Below, piece after piece: positions 28,733 to 38,215 of a DNA stretch of 64,000 nucleotides (positions are counted from its first letter, which is position 1; the number at the start of each line of letters is the position of its first letter). The notes under the pieces were generated by a model. That model was not told the origin of the DNA and ran no database searches. It saw only the letters and a list, made by a program, of their open reading frames with translations. The translations under genes and the position numbers were made by a program. This DNA is from Neobacillus cucumis. GTDB lineage: Bacteria > Bacillota > Bacilli > Bacillales > Cytobacillaceae. The stretch covers positions 124,001 to 188,000 of the forward strand of contig NZ_PGVE01000017.1 in NCBI RefSeq assembly GCF_002860255.1, in the 5' to 3' direction.

Positions 28733-29671
28733 ATGTTGGGATACACGGTTCGCCGCTTACTAGAAGCCATTCCAATCTGGATTGCGATTACTCTGATTGT
28801 TTTCATCTTAATGAATATTATCCCTGGAGATCCGGTCGCGCAACTAATGGATGCACGCTCTGGCGCTTTGGATAAACATGTAATTGAACAAATTAGGGAA
28901 GAGTGGGGTCTGAATGACCCTCTCGCCCTACAGTATCTGCATTTCCTAAAAGGGGCAGTCGTTGGTGATTTCGGAACCTCCTATCAAACGCGCAGCGGGG
29001 TAACGGAATTATTATTGGAGCGTATTCCCGTTACGGTTAGCATTACGGTATTGGGTTTAATCATGGCCATTGTCGTGGGAATTACCATCGGAGTCATAGG
29101 AGCATATAAACGCGGTACCTGGATCGATTCACTCGTAAGTTCCTTTTCAGTTTCGGGAGTTTCGATTCCTTCCTTCTTTTTAGGACTGATCCTGATGTAT
29201 ATCTTTGCAGTTAAGTTCAAGATTTTGCCATCTTCCGGGTATCAAGCAGGTGAACTGAAATTTTTAATTCTCCCGGCTGCGACCCTTGGATTGGCAGTGA
29301 GCGGAGTGATTGCACGCATCACCCGATCGTCGATGATTGATGTATTGAAACATGACTTTATCACAACAGCTTATTCCAAAGGAATCTCATCCCTAAGAAT
29401 TACGGTGCTGCACGCACTGAAAAATGCCTTGCCGCCAATTATGACGATTATTGGTGTTCAAATGGGGCTTTTGCTATCAGGGGCTGTTATTACTGAGACC
29501 ATCTTCGGCCTCCCGGGGATTGGCCGGCTGCTGATTGATAGTATTTTACAGAGGGACTTACCTACTGTACAAGGCTGTGTTGTTTTTATCGCTACGGTAT
29601 TTTTATTAGTAAACTTATTGACCGACCTTTGCTGCCGCTGGATTGATCCTAGAATTAAGGTTGAAGCTTAA
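28733..29671 (+). CDS. peptide ABC transporter permease (DppB/OppB type)
   Basis: 312-residue inner-membrane subunit with about six transmembrane helices. N-terminus GYTVRRLLEAIPIWIAITLIVF and NIIPGDPV, and the EAA-type loop (TAYSKGISSLRITVLHALKNALPP) that contacts the ATPases, mark the DppB subfamily. GGGAGG precedes the ATG. A CCTCCATCG/CGATGGAGG hairpin (29684-29712) separates it from the next gene without a strong T-run. Confidence 0.93.
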   Translation: MLGYTVRRLLEAIPIWIAITLIVFILMNIIPGDPVAQLMDARSGALDKHVIEQIREEWGLNDPLALQYLHFLKGAVVGDFGTSYQTRSGVTELLLERIPVTVSITVLGLIMAIVVGITIGVIGAYKRGTWIDSLVSSFSVSGVSIPSFFLGLILMYIFAVKFKILPSSGYQAGELKFLILPAATLGLAVSGVIARITRSSMIDVLKHDFITTAYSKGISSLRITVLHALKNALPPIMTIIGVQMGLLLSGAVITETIFGLPGIGRLLIDSILQRDLPTVQGCVVFIATVFLLVNLLTDLCCRWIDPRIKVEA

Positions 29672-29683
29672 ACTTCAAATTGA

Positions 29684-29712
29684 CCTCCATCGCTTTTAGA
29701 AATCGATGGAGG
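29684..29712 (+). other. intra-operon hairpin
   Basis: A 9-base perfect stem with an 11-base loop between the two permease genes. It lacks a T-run and probably acts in mRNA processing or stability rather than full termination. Confidence 0.45.
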
Positions 29713-29743
29713 ATCTTATCAAAACCAAGAGGAGATGATGGTA

Positions 29744-30628
29744 ATGGAAACTGTTGAAACAACGGTTTTAGAGCAAACGTCCACCTTTCCAAGGCAGAAA
29801 TCAAAGAAAAAAAGTATAAAACTCTCTTTTTCCATGGTCGGCATTGGCCTTGCCGGAATGGTCTTATTAGGTACCATGTGTGCTCCGCTACTTACACACT
29901 ATAATCCGAATACCAATGATTTGACACAGGTTTTAAAGGCACCAAGTGCGGTCCATTGGTTTGGTACGGATCATTTAGGAAGAGATTTGTTTACCAGGGT
30001 ATTGTATGGCGGGCAAAAATCATTACTAATCGCCGTTCTTGTTCAGCTGATGTCCGTGATCATTGGTACCATGTTAGGTCTGCTCTCCGGTTATTTTGGC
30101 GGGAAAACTGATAAGGTGATCATGGCTGTCACAAATATTATGTTTAGTTTCCCAGGACTATTGTTTGCCATCGCGATCATGGCAGCGCTTGGACCAAGCG
30201 TGTTCAATCTGATTCTTGCCTTAGGTTTCGTCAGTTGGCCAGAAATTTGCCGGCTCGTTCGCTCGCAAACACTTTCGTTAAAAGAACGGGAATTTGTTGA
30301 GGGAGGGCACGCCCTTGGTGCTAGTGTAGGAAGGATTCTTTTCCGCTACATCCTGCCGAATTGCTATGGAAATATCGCCGTGTTAATGACACTTGGCATG
30401 GCAACAACGATTTTAGCAGAATCTAGTTTAAGCTTTCTAGGGCTGGGGGTGCAGCCGCCAGATCCAAGCTGGGGTTCGATGGTTAACCAAGGAAAAGATT
30501 ATATGTTCTTTGCACCATGGTATTTGTTTACTCCGGGCGCTGTGATGTTTGTAACCATCTTAGGAATTAATTTACTTGGAGATGTTCTCCGCGATTACTT
30601 CGACCCAAAAATGAAATCATCTAAATAA
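29744..30628 (+). CDS. peptide ABC transporter permease (DppC/OppC type)
   Basis: 294-residue second permease. It has HWFGTDHLGRDLFTRVLYGGQKSL near the start, typical of DppC, and the EAA loop (EGGHALGASVGRILFRYILPN). Of ATGs at 29735, 29738 and 29744 I use the last because AGGAG lies 9 bases before it and directly abuts the others. Works with the DppB-type partner. Confidence 0.92.
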   Translation: METVETTVLEQTSTFPRQKSKKKSIKLSFSMVGIGLAGMVLLGTMCAPLLTHYNPNTNDLTQVLKAPSAVHWFGTDHLGRDLFTRVLYGGQKSLLIAVLVQLMSVIIGTMLGLLSGYFGGKTDKVIMAVTNIMFSFPGLLFAIAIMAALGPSVFNLILALGFVSWPEICRLVRSQTLSLKEREFVEGGHALGASVGRILFRYILPNCYGNIAVLMTLGMATTILAESSLSFLGLGVQPPDPSWGSMVNQGKDYMFFAPWYLFTPGAVMFVTILGINLLGDVLRDYFDPKMKSSK

Positions 30629-30646
30629 GAAAGGGGTCTGATTGGC

Positions 30647-31636
30647 ATGTCTACTCTTCTTGATGTCCGGGATTTACGAGTTGGTTTTCAGAAAAATGGT
30701 GAAATGACTGATGTTTTAAAAGGAGTTAATTTTTCAATTAAAAAAGGAGAAAGTCTTGGAATCGTAGGAGAGTCGGGTTGTGGAAAAAGCATGACTTCCT
30801 TAGCGATTATGGGCCTATTAAAAAACAAGGGGTTGGTTGCGACAAAAGGTGAAATTTTGTGGGAAGGAGATAATCTATTAACGAATACGAAGCAAGACTG
30901 GCGGCGCCTTCGCGGAAATGACATCGCGATGATTTTCCAAGAGCCGATGACTGCATTAAACCCGCTATTAACCATCGGGAAGCAAATTACAGAACAAATT
31001 CTTGCTCATCAATCCATCAGTAAAAAGGAGGCAAATGAAAAAGCCGTTGAGATGCTAAAGCTTGTTGGAATTCCATCTCCTGAACAGAGATTGAGAGCTT
31101 ACCCTCATGAATTATCGGGGGGAATGAGGCAAAGGGCGATGATCGCGATGGCGTTATGCTGTGAGCCGAGATTGCTCATTGCGGATGAACCAACAACCGC
31201 CCTAGATGTGACGATTCAGGCGCAAATATTAGATTTGTTAGCCGATGTCATGAAAAAAATGGATATGTCGATGATATTAATTACACATGATCTAGGGGTG
31301 GTCGCGAATTATTGTCAAAAAGTCATTGTCATGTATGCCGGCAAAGTAATGGAAGAAGCAAGTAAAGACCAATTATTTGCTCATCCGCTTCATCCGTATA
31401 CCCAGGGACTCCTACAATCGGTCACCTCTATTGAGGAACAAAGTGAACGAATTTATTCCATACCTGGCCGGGTTCCATTACCAGATGAAAAGGTAAAAGG
31501 CTGCGTATTTCATGATCGCTGTCCATATGCTATTCATCAATGCAAAAGCCAAGAACCACCACTTATGAGCTTAGAAGATGGAAGAAAAGTAAGCTGTTTT
31601 CGCCATAAAGAAATCATAGAAGGGGGAGGCATGTGA
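30647..31636 (+). CDS. peptide ABC transporter ATP-binding protein (DppD/OppD type)
   Basis: 329 residues. Walker A GESGCGKS, signature LSGGMRQR, Walker [14 protein letters not shown]-loop ITHDLG, then the oligopeptide C-terminal extension with the Cys-rich motif [14 protein letters not shown] that can bind an Fe-S cluster in this family. Its stop overlaps the next start. Confidence 0.94.
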   Translation: MSTLLDVRDLRVGFQKNGEMTDVLKGVNFSIKKGESLGIVGESGCGKSMTSLAIMGLLKNKGLVATKGEILWEGDNLLTNTKQDWRRLRGNDIAMIFQEPMTALNPLLTIGKQITEQILAHQSISKKEANEKAVEMLKLVGIPSPEQRLRAYPHELSGGMRQRAMIAMALCCEPRLLIADEPTTALDVTIQAQILDLLADVMKKMDMSMILITHDLGVVANYCQKVIVMYAGKVMEEASKDQLFAHPLHPYTQGLLQSVTSIEEQSERIYSIPGRVPLPDEKVKGCVFHDRCPYAIHQCKSQEPPLMSLEDGRKVSCFRHKEIIEGGGM

Positions 31637-32628
31637 TGACGGTTATTGCAGAAAGAGAACCATTAATGGAAATAAGCAATCTAAAAAAATACTTTCCTAT
31701 TAAACAAGGAATATTAAACCGCTTAAAAGGGAAGGCAACCCCAGTTGTTAAAGCTGTAGATGATGTGAACTTTACGATCTATAAAGGAGAAACATTGGCG
31801 CTTGTTGGGGAGTCAGGATGTGGAAAAAGTACTACGGGCCGTTCTCTTTTACGCTTAATCGAACCAACTGCTGGAAAAGTGCTGTTTGAAGGGAAAAATA
31901 TTCTTGAGCATTCGAGTCAGGAATTAAAAAGAGCAAGGCGGGAAATGCAAATTGTTTTTCAGGATCCATATGCGTCTCTTCATCCTCGAATGACAGTGGC
32001 AGAAATTATCGCTGAACCCCTTCATATACATAAGGTTGGGACGTTAGCAGAACGGGAGAAGAGAGTAGAAAGTCTAATGGAAACCGTTGGTCTTTCTACA
32101 AGAATGAAGAACCGGTATCCCCATGAATTTTCAGGCGGACAAAGGCAGCGGATAGGCATCGCCAAGGCGCTTGCGCTTAATCCGAAGCTTGTCATATGTG
32201 ATGAGCCGGTATCTGCCCTTGATGTTTCCGTTCAAGCACAGGTTATTAACCTTTTTCAAGATTTACAGAAGGAATTCAACTTAACCTACTTATTTATTTC
32301 TCATGATTTAAGCGTAGTTAAGCATATTTCGGACCGCGTTGGTGTGATGTATCTTGGGAAGCTGGTTGAAATTGCTAAGACGGAGGAACTTTTTAGTAGT
32401 CCGAAGCATCCTTATACCAAAGCACTCTTGTCTGCGCGGCCGATGATACATGATAAAGATCGGATGGAGAGGATTTTTCTTGAAGGGGAGCTGCCAACTC
32501 CGCTAAATCCGCCAAGCGGCTGTCGTTTTCATACACGCTGTCCTTTTAAAATGGAAAGATGTGCGGTGGAGGAACCTATTATTAAAGATTTTGAAGACGG
32601 TCATCAGCTGGCATGCCATTTAATATAG
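31636..32628 (+). CDS. peptide ABC transporter ATP-binding protein (DppF/OppF type)
   Basis: 330 residues. Walker A GESGCGKS, signature FSGGQRQR, Walker [21 protein letters not shown] and the terminal [14 protein letters not shown] motif. It overlaps the preceding stop (TGATG). GTG 31633 would add one residue. Completes the importer. Confidence 0.94.
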   Translation: MTVIAEREPLMEISNLKKYFPIKQGILNRLKGKATPVVKAVDDVNFTIYKGETLALVGESGCGKSTTGRSLLRLIEPTAGKVLFEGKNILEHSSQELKRARREMQIVFQDPYASLHPRMTVAEIIAEPLHIHKVGTLAEREKRVESLMETVGLSTRMKNRYPHEFSGGQRQRIGIAKALALNPKLVICDEPVSALDVSVQAQVINLFQDLQKEFNLTYLFISHDLSVVKHISDRVGVMYLGKLVEIAKTEELFSSPKHPYTKALLSARPMIHDKDRMERIFLEGELPTPLNPPSGCRFHTRCPFKMERCAVEEPIIKDFEDGHQLACHLI

Positions 32629-32650
32629 GTGAATTTAGAAAGGACTTACT

Positions 32651-33847
32651 ATGACAAGAAAGTCGTTTTATTTACTAGCTTTCATTATGTTCTTATCCAT
32701 GACGGGCTATGGGGTGGTACTCCCGGCATTGCCATACTTAGCAGATCATTTAGGGCTGAGCTCCTTCCAAATGGGCAGTTTGATTACCGGTTGGGCGTTA
32801 ACCCAATTCCTTGTTGTTCCATTTTGGGGGAGACTGATTGACCGCATTGGCCGGAAACTCGTTTTGCTCATTGGCTTGTTTGGATTTGGGATTGCTTTTT
32901 TATTAATGATTTTTGCTGAATCCTATGTTCAGTTACTAATTATTCGGATCATCGGGGCAATGTTATCCAGCGGGACACAGCCTGCAGCCCTGGCATTGGT
33001 CATTGATACACATGAAAAAGAAAAACGGAGCCGTGCTCTTGCAAATATGGGGGCTGCTAATGCCCTTGGTTTCCTTTGCGGACCCACAGTGGGTGCTATT
33101 TTTTCACCGCTGGGATTACATGCACCTTTTATTGCAGCTGGATTACTTAGTTTGATTACCATCCCGTTTGCCCATTATTTTTTGCTTGAACCGGAACAGA
33201 AGAATAAAACACTTAAAGAAGTCTCATTTAAGGATTCCTTAAAACATATGGTGAAGCCTGGATATCGTAATCTGCTGCTTATTACCTTCGGATTAGCGGT
33301 TTCTACTTCCAGTTTATTTGGAGTTTTAGGCTATTTTATGATTGAAAGATTTCAGTCAACAGCGAGCGAAACAGGTTTTGCTTTCAGTGCCCAATCCCTC
33401 TCATCAGTAGTTATTCAACTATTTCTCATGGGGGTAATCCTCTCAAGATTTCATGAAATAACCATTACGAAAATGGGGTTAGTGGTGGAAATCGTGGGGT
33501 TCGCTTGTATCGCTTTTGCTGTTTCTGCCTGGATGGTTTTAGCAGGCTGCTTATTGGTTGGGGCAGGGCAAGCCATAGCAAGACCAACGATTATTTCTCT
33601 CTTATCCAAGCAGGAAACAGTCGGGCAAGGGACTGTGATGGGGTTTCAGCAATCAATGGATAGCTTCGGCAGAAGTGTTGGGCCGCTAGTTGCAGGCTGG
33701 ATTTTCCTTTTCCATCCTTCCGCACCGTTTGTCTTTTCATCCAGCATTTGCTTGGTTCTCTTTTTGTTTATAATGCTAAATCTGAAAAAGGAAAGCCATT
33801 TGTATTTACGAGAAAAGGAGACTGGTAATGAATATCTTGCTAAATAA
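32651..33847 (+). CDS. MFS transporter
   Basis: 398 residues and about twelve transmembrane helices. The MFS motif A region between helices 2 and 3 (GRLIDRIGRKLVLLIGL) and motif C-like glycine-rich stretches are visible, in the drug/H+ antiporter-like group. It is embedded between the peptide importer and amino acid enzymes and its end overlaps the next gene by 20 bases, so it probably exports or imports a related metabolite. Substrate unknown. Confidence 0.88.
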   Translation: MTRKSFYLLAFIMFLSMTGYGVVLPALPYLADHLGLSSFQMGSLITGWALTQFLVVPFWGRLIDRIGRKLVLLIGLFGFGIAFLLMIFAESYVQLLIIRIIGAMLSSGTQPAALALVIDTHEKEKRSRALANMGAANALGFLCGPTVGAIFSPLGLHAPFIAAGLLSLITIPFAHYFLLEPEQKNKTLKEVSFKDSLKHMVKPGYRNLLLITFGLAVSTSSLFGVLGYFMIERFQSTASETGFAFSAQSLSSVVIQLFLMGVILSRFHEITITKMGLVVEIVGFACIAFAVSAWMVLAGCLLVGAGQAIARPTIISLLSKQETVGQGTVMGFQQSMDSFGRSVGPLVAGWIFLFHPSAPFVFSSSICLVLFLFIMLNLKKESHLYLREKETGNEYLAK

Positions 33848-34679
33848 TAGGATTGTACCAAGAGAAAGCTTTTCGCTAGATCTAGAAGATCGGGGCTTTC
33901 AATTTGGGGATGGTATCTATGAGGTGATTCGAATTTACGATGGAATCCTTTTCGAATGGGAAGCCCATCTTGAACGACTGGTACGCAGTGCTAAAGAATT
34001 GATGATTCCTTTGCCTATACCTGTTAATACACTCTATCAAAATCTTCAACTGCTTGTTAGAGACAGCGAGATTACCGATGGGTCTGTTTACCTCCAAATT
34101 ACTCGTGGTTCGGCTCCCCGGTTCCATGCCTTTCCTGAAAAAACGGATCCCACGTTAGTGGCTTATGTAAGGGAAATGCAGCGTCCGCTCGAAAAAATGA
34201 AAAAGGGAATAAAAGTAATTACAGCAGAGGATATTCGTTGGCTGAGAGTAGATATTAAGAGTCTGAATTTGCTAGGGAATGTATTAGCAAGACAAAAAGC
34301 GGTAGAAAAAGGGGCTGGAGAAGCAATTCTTATCCGAGACGGAATGGTAACAGAAGGGAGCAGTTCGAATGTTTTTGCCATCAAAGGAAATCATTGTTTT
34401 ACCCATCCTGCTAATCACCTGATTTTAAATGGGATTACTCGACAAGTGGTCCTTCGTCTCCTAAAAGATACAGATTTAACATTAAAAGAAACTCCAATTA
34501 CCTTGGGTGAATTGTTAGAGATGGATGAGGTGTTTATAACGAATACGGGCCAAGAAGTGTGCCCAGTCATTCAAATTGACGAGTTCAAGATAGGGAAGGG
34601 AACCCCTGGTATATATACGCGTCAATTGCAGTTTGCCTTTGAATTATTGATAGGTTCTGTAATCCCTTCTTCAACCTGA
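33828..34679 (+). CDS. dat: D-amino acid aminotransferase
   Basis: Class IV PLP enzyme, 283 residues, transferring the amino group of D-amino acids to 2-oxo acids. DRGFQFGDGIYEVIRIYDG near the start is the Dat signature, RWLRVDIKSLNLLGNVLARQKA holds the Schiff-base Lys (SLN context) and EGSSSNVFAI binds the cofactor. Branched-chain aminotransferases share the fold, but the length and N-terminal block favour D-amino acid transaminase. Start overlaps the MFS gene; AAAGGAG precedes it. Confidence 0.9.
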   Translation: MNILLNNRIVPRESFSLDLEDRGFQFGDGIYEVIRIYDGILFEWEAHLERLVRSAKELMIPLPIPVNTLYQNLQLLVRDSEITDGSVYLQITRGSAPRFHAFPEKTDPTLVAYVREMQRPLEKMKKGIKVITAEDIRWLRVDIKSLNLLGNVLARQKAVEKGAGEAILIRDGMVTEGSSSNVFAIKGNHCFTHPANHLILNGITRQVVLRLLKDTDLTLKETPITLGELLEMDEVFITNTGQEVCPVIQIDEFKIGKGTPGIYTRQLQFAFELLIGSVIPSST

Positions 34680-34737
34680 AAGGTAGATTACTGGAAATAA
34701 GAATTTCGAATACAACTTACTTTTAGGAGGAATGAAA

Positions 34738-35961
34738 ATGACAGTCTTAAAAGAATATACTTATTCAAAACGGTTTCCAAATTTACCTTTAATCGCGGCT
34801 GCGTTTGCCGATCAACACCCTGATTTAATTCCACTTGCCTTCGGACTGCCAGCCAAAGAATCTTTTAATCTTTCGCTTATGATGGAGTCCTCCATTGAGG
34901 CCATTCAAAAAGGGGGAGTAAAACCGCTTGAATACGGAGGCGGTACAGGTCCTATGGTGGTTGCCGAATGGATTAAGCAAAGATCGTTGCTGCGTTCAGT
35001 TCGTGCGGAGACCAAAGAAATACTCGTGACAGCCGGCTCAAGTCAGGCAATCGATATTGCGACAAGAACTTTAACCGATCCAGGCGACCATGTCTGGGTA
35101 GAAGGTCCATCCTTTTTCGGTGCTATTCGGCAGTTTCTTTTAGCGGAAACAAAGTTAACCTCTTTCCCTGTTGATGAAGATGGATTAAGAGTCGATTTAG
35201 TGGAGCAAAAGCTGCAGGAAGTAAGGGGAAATGGCGGCACGATGCCGAAAATGCTCTATGTCATGCCAAACCACCATAATCCTACAGGGGTAAGTCTTTC
35301 GATTGAAAGAAGAAAAAAATTAGCGGAATTGGCCTATGAATACAATTTTTATATCCTTGAAGATGATGCCTATGTGGAGCTAAGTTTTACTGGAGAATAT
35401 GTTCCTTCCATTTATTCGTTTGGACCAGAGCGAGTCGTTTATTTAAGTACGTTCTCCAAAATTGTTGCGCCAGGAATCCGGATGGGCTGGGCCGTTGCGA
35501 GTGAACCGTTAATCAATAAAATGCGGATGCTAAAATCGGATGGCTCAACGAGTGTGTATGTTCAAGAAATCGTTTCGCAATTTTTAACAACGATTGATTT
35601 TGATCAGCATGTTGAGTTCCTTAACTCCATTTACCGGTCAAGGATGGAGGCAATGGTAGTGGCAATCGAGGAAGCTTTTGACGAGGATGTTTCTTATATT
35701 GTGCCTGAAGGGGGATTTTTCCTTTGGTTAACCTTCCCAGGAGGAACGGATACCAGCCAGTTTATGCAGCAATCCCTTCAAAAGGGTGTCAGTTATTTAG
35801 ATGGAGCCCATTTCTACTTGAATGCCGATGAGAAAAATCATATCCGACTCGGTTTTACCTACTGCAATGAGGAAGAAATTAAGCGGGGAATAGAGCGTTT
35901 GGCGGAGTCCTATCATGAATACAAACAAAAAACGTTCGTCTTAGAGGGGGTAAAAAAATGA
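34738..35961 (+). CDS. PLP-dependent aminotransferase, fold type I (2-aminoadipate/MocR-like without HTH)
   Basis: 407 residues. Features: PLEYGGGTGPMVVAEWI, SSQAIDIATR, MPNHHNPTGVSLS, ILEDDAYVEL and YLSTFSKIVAPGIRMGW with the PLP lysine. It groups with LysN-like aminotransferases acting on 2-oxo acids; it has no DNA-binding domain. Start at ATG 34738, 7 bases after AGGAGG; ATG 34732 is too close. Overlaps the dehydrogenase by ATGA. Confidence 0.88.
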   Translation: MTVLKEYTYSKRFPNLPLIAAAFADQHPDLIPLAFGLPAKESFNLSLMMESSIEAIQKGGVKPLEYGGGTGPMVVAEWIKQRSLLRSVRAETKEILVTAGSSQAIDIATRTLTDPGDHVWVEGPSFFGAIRQFLLAETKLTSFPVDEDGLRVDLVEQKLQEVRGNGGTMPKMLYVMPNHHNPTGVSLSIERRKKLAELAYEYNFYILEDDAYVELSFTGEYVPSIYSFGPERVVYLSTFSKIVAPGIRMGWAVASEPLINKMRMLKSDGSTSVYVQEIVSQFLTTIDFDQHVEFLNSIYRSRMEAMVVAIEEAFDEDVSYIVPEGGFFLWLTFPGGTDTSQFMQQSLQKGVSYLDGAHFYLNADEKNHIRLGFTYCNEEEIKRGIERLAESYHEYKQKTFVLEGVKK

Positions 35962-36953
35962 AGGTAATGACAAAAAAAGTATCACCTTCAATTTATATCC
36001 GTTACAATCTTCCAGAGATATACCTGAAACAATTTAAAGAGATTTGCCCTAATATTGTTGTAGAGCCATGGAAATTTGATGAACCAGAACCAGAGGTAAC
36101 CGTGGATTTATCAGATTGCGAGGTTGTTTTAACCTTAGGCATGCGTGATAATCTGAACATACTCAAAAATGCAAAAAACGTAAAATGGGTTCATTCGATT
36201 AGCGCTGGATTGGATGCCATGCTCACCGATGATGTGAAGAACAGCGATGTGATCATTACCAATGCCAAAGGCTGTACCTCCGTTCCGATTGCCGAACATA
36301 CGATTGCCTTAATTTCTGCTTTTGCCAGGGAAGTACCTACGATGGTAAGAAAACAACGAACGCAGGAATGGTGCAAAATGCTTCCGGTTAGAACACTTGC
36401 TGGCTCTACAGTTGGCATCATCGGATACGGAGAAATCGGCTATGAAATTGCCAAGCGATGTAAAGGGTTAGAAATGAAGGTGATTGGTTGCCGAAGGAAT
36501 CCTGATAAGAAAAACAAGGAACACGAACCCGCAGATGAAGTGGTAGGAATGGACCGTGTGGATGAAGTGCTCTCAAAATCAGATTATGTCGTTGTGGCCT
36601 TACCATCCACGGAGGAAACAATTCATTATATGAACAAAGATCGTTTTGAAAAAATGAAAAAGGATAGTTATTTAATCAATGTTGGTCGTGGGAATACGAT
36701 GGTAGAAGAGGATTTAGTTGAGTGCCTGAAGAGCGGCAAAATAGCGGGAGCAGGACTTGATGTATTTGAGGTTGAGCCTTTACCGAAAGATCATCCGTTT
36801 TGGTATATGGATCATGTCATTGTCTCGCCGCATAATGCCTACAACTCTGATAATCATTCAGAAAGGGTTATGAATTTGATATTAGAAAATCTAAAACGAT
36901 TCTATGAGGGGAAACAGCTTCTTAACATCGTAGATAAAAATTTAGGTTACTAG
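35958..36953 (+). CDS. D-2-hydroxyacid dehydrogenase
   Basis: 331 residues, NAD(P)-dependent reduction of 2-oxo acids to D-2-hydroxy acids or the reverse. Dinucleotide loop VGIIGYGEIGYEIA, and the catalytic residues Arg (NVGRG), Glu (VFEVEPLP) and His (SPHNA) are all present. Coupled by ATGA to the aminotransferase, so it may reduce the 2-oxo acids that the two transaminases make. Confidence 0.9.
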   Translation: MKVMTKKVSPSIYIRYNLPEIYLKQFKEICPNIVVEPWKFDEPEPEVTVDLSDCEVVLTLGMRDNLNILKNAKNVKWVHSISAGLDAMLTDDVKNSDVIITNAKGCTSVPIAEHTIALISAFAREVPTMVRKQRTQEWCKMLPVRTLAGSTVGIIGYGEIGYEIAKRCKGLEMKVIGCRRNPDKKNKEHEPADEVVGMDRVDEVLSKSDYVVVALPSTEETIHYMNKDRFEKMKKDSYLINVGRGNTMVEEDLVECLKSGKIAGAGLDVFEVEPLPKDHPFWYMDHVIVSPHNAYNSDNHSERVMNLILENLKRFYEGKQLLNIVDKNLGY

Positions 36954-36973
36954 AATAGTTTTTCTGAATAAAA

Positions 36974-37008
36974 TGTGCCAGGTTCCCTAAAGGAACGTGG
37001 TATTTTTT
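36974..37008 (+). terminator. terminator after the peptide/D-amino acid operon
   Basis: An imperfect stem (GTTCC/GGAAC core plus CCA/TGG) followed by ATTTTTTATT. Confidence 0.6.
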
Positions 37009-37037
37009 ATTGTAATTAATGAATTTTCAAATAATTA

Positions 37038-37066
37038 TTAACTATTTGGAGTTTTTCATGTATAAT
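37038..37066 (+). promoter_or_regulatory. SigA-type promoter of purU
   Basis: TTAACT, 17-base spacer, perfect TATAAT, ending 30 bases before the purU start codon. Confidence 0.6.
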
Positions 37067-37096
37067 ATTTCAAACAAGATAGAGAGGTTTAAAGAC

Positions 37097-37996
37097 ATGA
37101 ATGCATTTATAAAAGACCAAATTGAATTATTTAAAGAACAGAATAAGAATCGCGGCAGGCTTTTAGTAAGCTGTCCTGACCAGCCAGGGATCGTTTCAGC
37201 TATTTCAAGGTTCTTATTCTCCCATAATGCCAATATTATTGAATCAAGTCAGTATTCCACTAATCCCGAGGAAGGCACTTTTTTCATTCGAATTGAATTT
37301 GAGTGCCCTGGATTAAAGGAAAAAGCGAAAGAAATGGAAAAACAGTTTGCTGAAATAGCTGAGAATTTTTCTATGGAATGGAAATTTACTCATGTATACA
37401 ATATTAAGAAAGCTGCCATCTTTGTATCTAAAGAGCTTCATTGTTTGCTAGAACTTTTATGGGAATGGCAAAGTGGAGATTTAATGGCTGACATTGCCCT
37501 GGTGGTAAGTAATCATGAAAATGCTAGAGAGGTTGTTGAGGGACTTAATATCCCGTTTTTCTATGTTCCAGCGAACAAGGAAATTCGTCAGCAGGCAGAA
37601 ACAGAACAGCTTAAGCTGTTAAAAGAGTATGAGATTGACTTCGTAGTATTGGCTCGTTATATGCAGATTTTAACGCCAAACTTTATTAAGGAAAATCCAA
37701 ATAAAATTATTAATATTCACCATTCGTTTTTACCAGCCTTTGTTGGGGCAAGACCGTATGAACGCGCCTTTGACCGCGGGGTAAAATTAATTGGTGCCAC
37801 TTCCCATTATGTAACCAATGACCTTGATGAAGGACCAATTATTGAACAGGATATTAGCAGGGTAGGGCATCATGATAACGTGGATAGTCTTAAAAAGATT
37901 GGACGGAGAATTGAACGGAGTGTGCTGGCTCGGGCAGTGAAATGGCATATCGAGGACCGCATTATCATTCATCAAAATAAGACCATTGTTTTCTAA
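37097..37996 (+). CDS. purU: formyltetrahydrofolate deformylase
   Basis: Hydrolyses 10-formyl-THF to THF and formate, balancing one-carbon pools. 299 residues: N-terminal ACT domain (RGRLLVSCPDQPGIVSAISRFLF), then a formyltransferase domain related to PurN with NIHHSFLPAF and DLDEGPIIEQD. ATG 37097 lies 9 bases after AGAGAGG; the longer frame from 37019 would read through the promoter. Confidence 0.95.
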   Translation: MNAFIKDQIELFKEQNKNRGRLLVSCPDQPGIVSAISRFLFSHNANIIESSQYSTNPEEGTFFIRIEFECPGLKEKAKEMEKQFAEIAENFSMEWKFTHVYNIKKAAIFVSKELHCLLELLWEWQSGDLMADIALVVSNHENAREVVEGLNIPFFYVPANKEIRQQAETEQLKLLKEYEIDFVVLARYMQILTPNFIKENPNKIINIHHSFLPAFVGARPYERAFDRGVKLIGATSHYVTNDLDEGPIIEQDISRVGHHDNVDSLKKIGRRIERSVLARAVKWHIEDRIIIHQNKTIVF

Positions 37997-38010
37997 ATAA
38001 TGTTAAGGGG

Positions 38011-38040
38011 CAGGCACTATACAAATGGTGCCTGTTTTTA
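38011..38040 (+). terminator. purU terminator
   Basis: CAGGCAC pairs with GTGCCTG around a 10-base loop, followed by TTTTTA. Confidence 0.8.
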
Positions 38041-38215
38041 TGGTTATTTTCATCGTATTAATAATTAATAACAATTATATTTTTCGTATTAAATATAAGT
38101 AAAATTAAGTTTATCTTAAAAATTTCATTATATACTCTTATACATAGTTTATTGAGGCTCATTTTGAATCTTCAAAACAGTCAACCTCAAATTTTAATAG
38201 AAGAGAGGGAAAACT

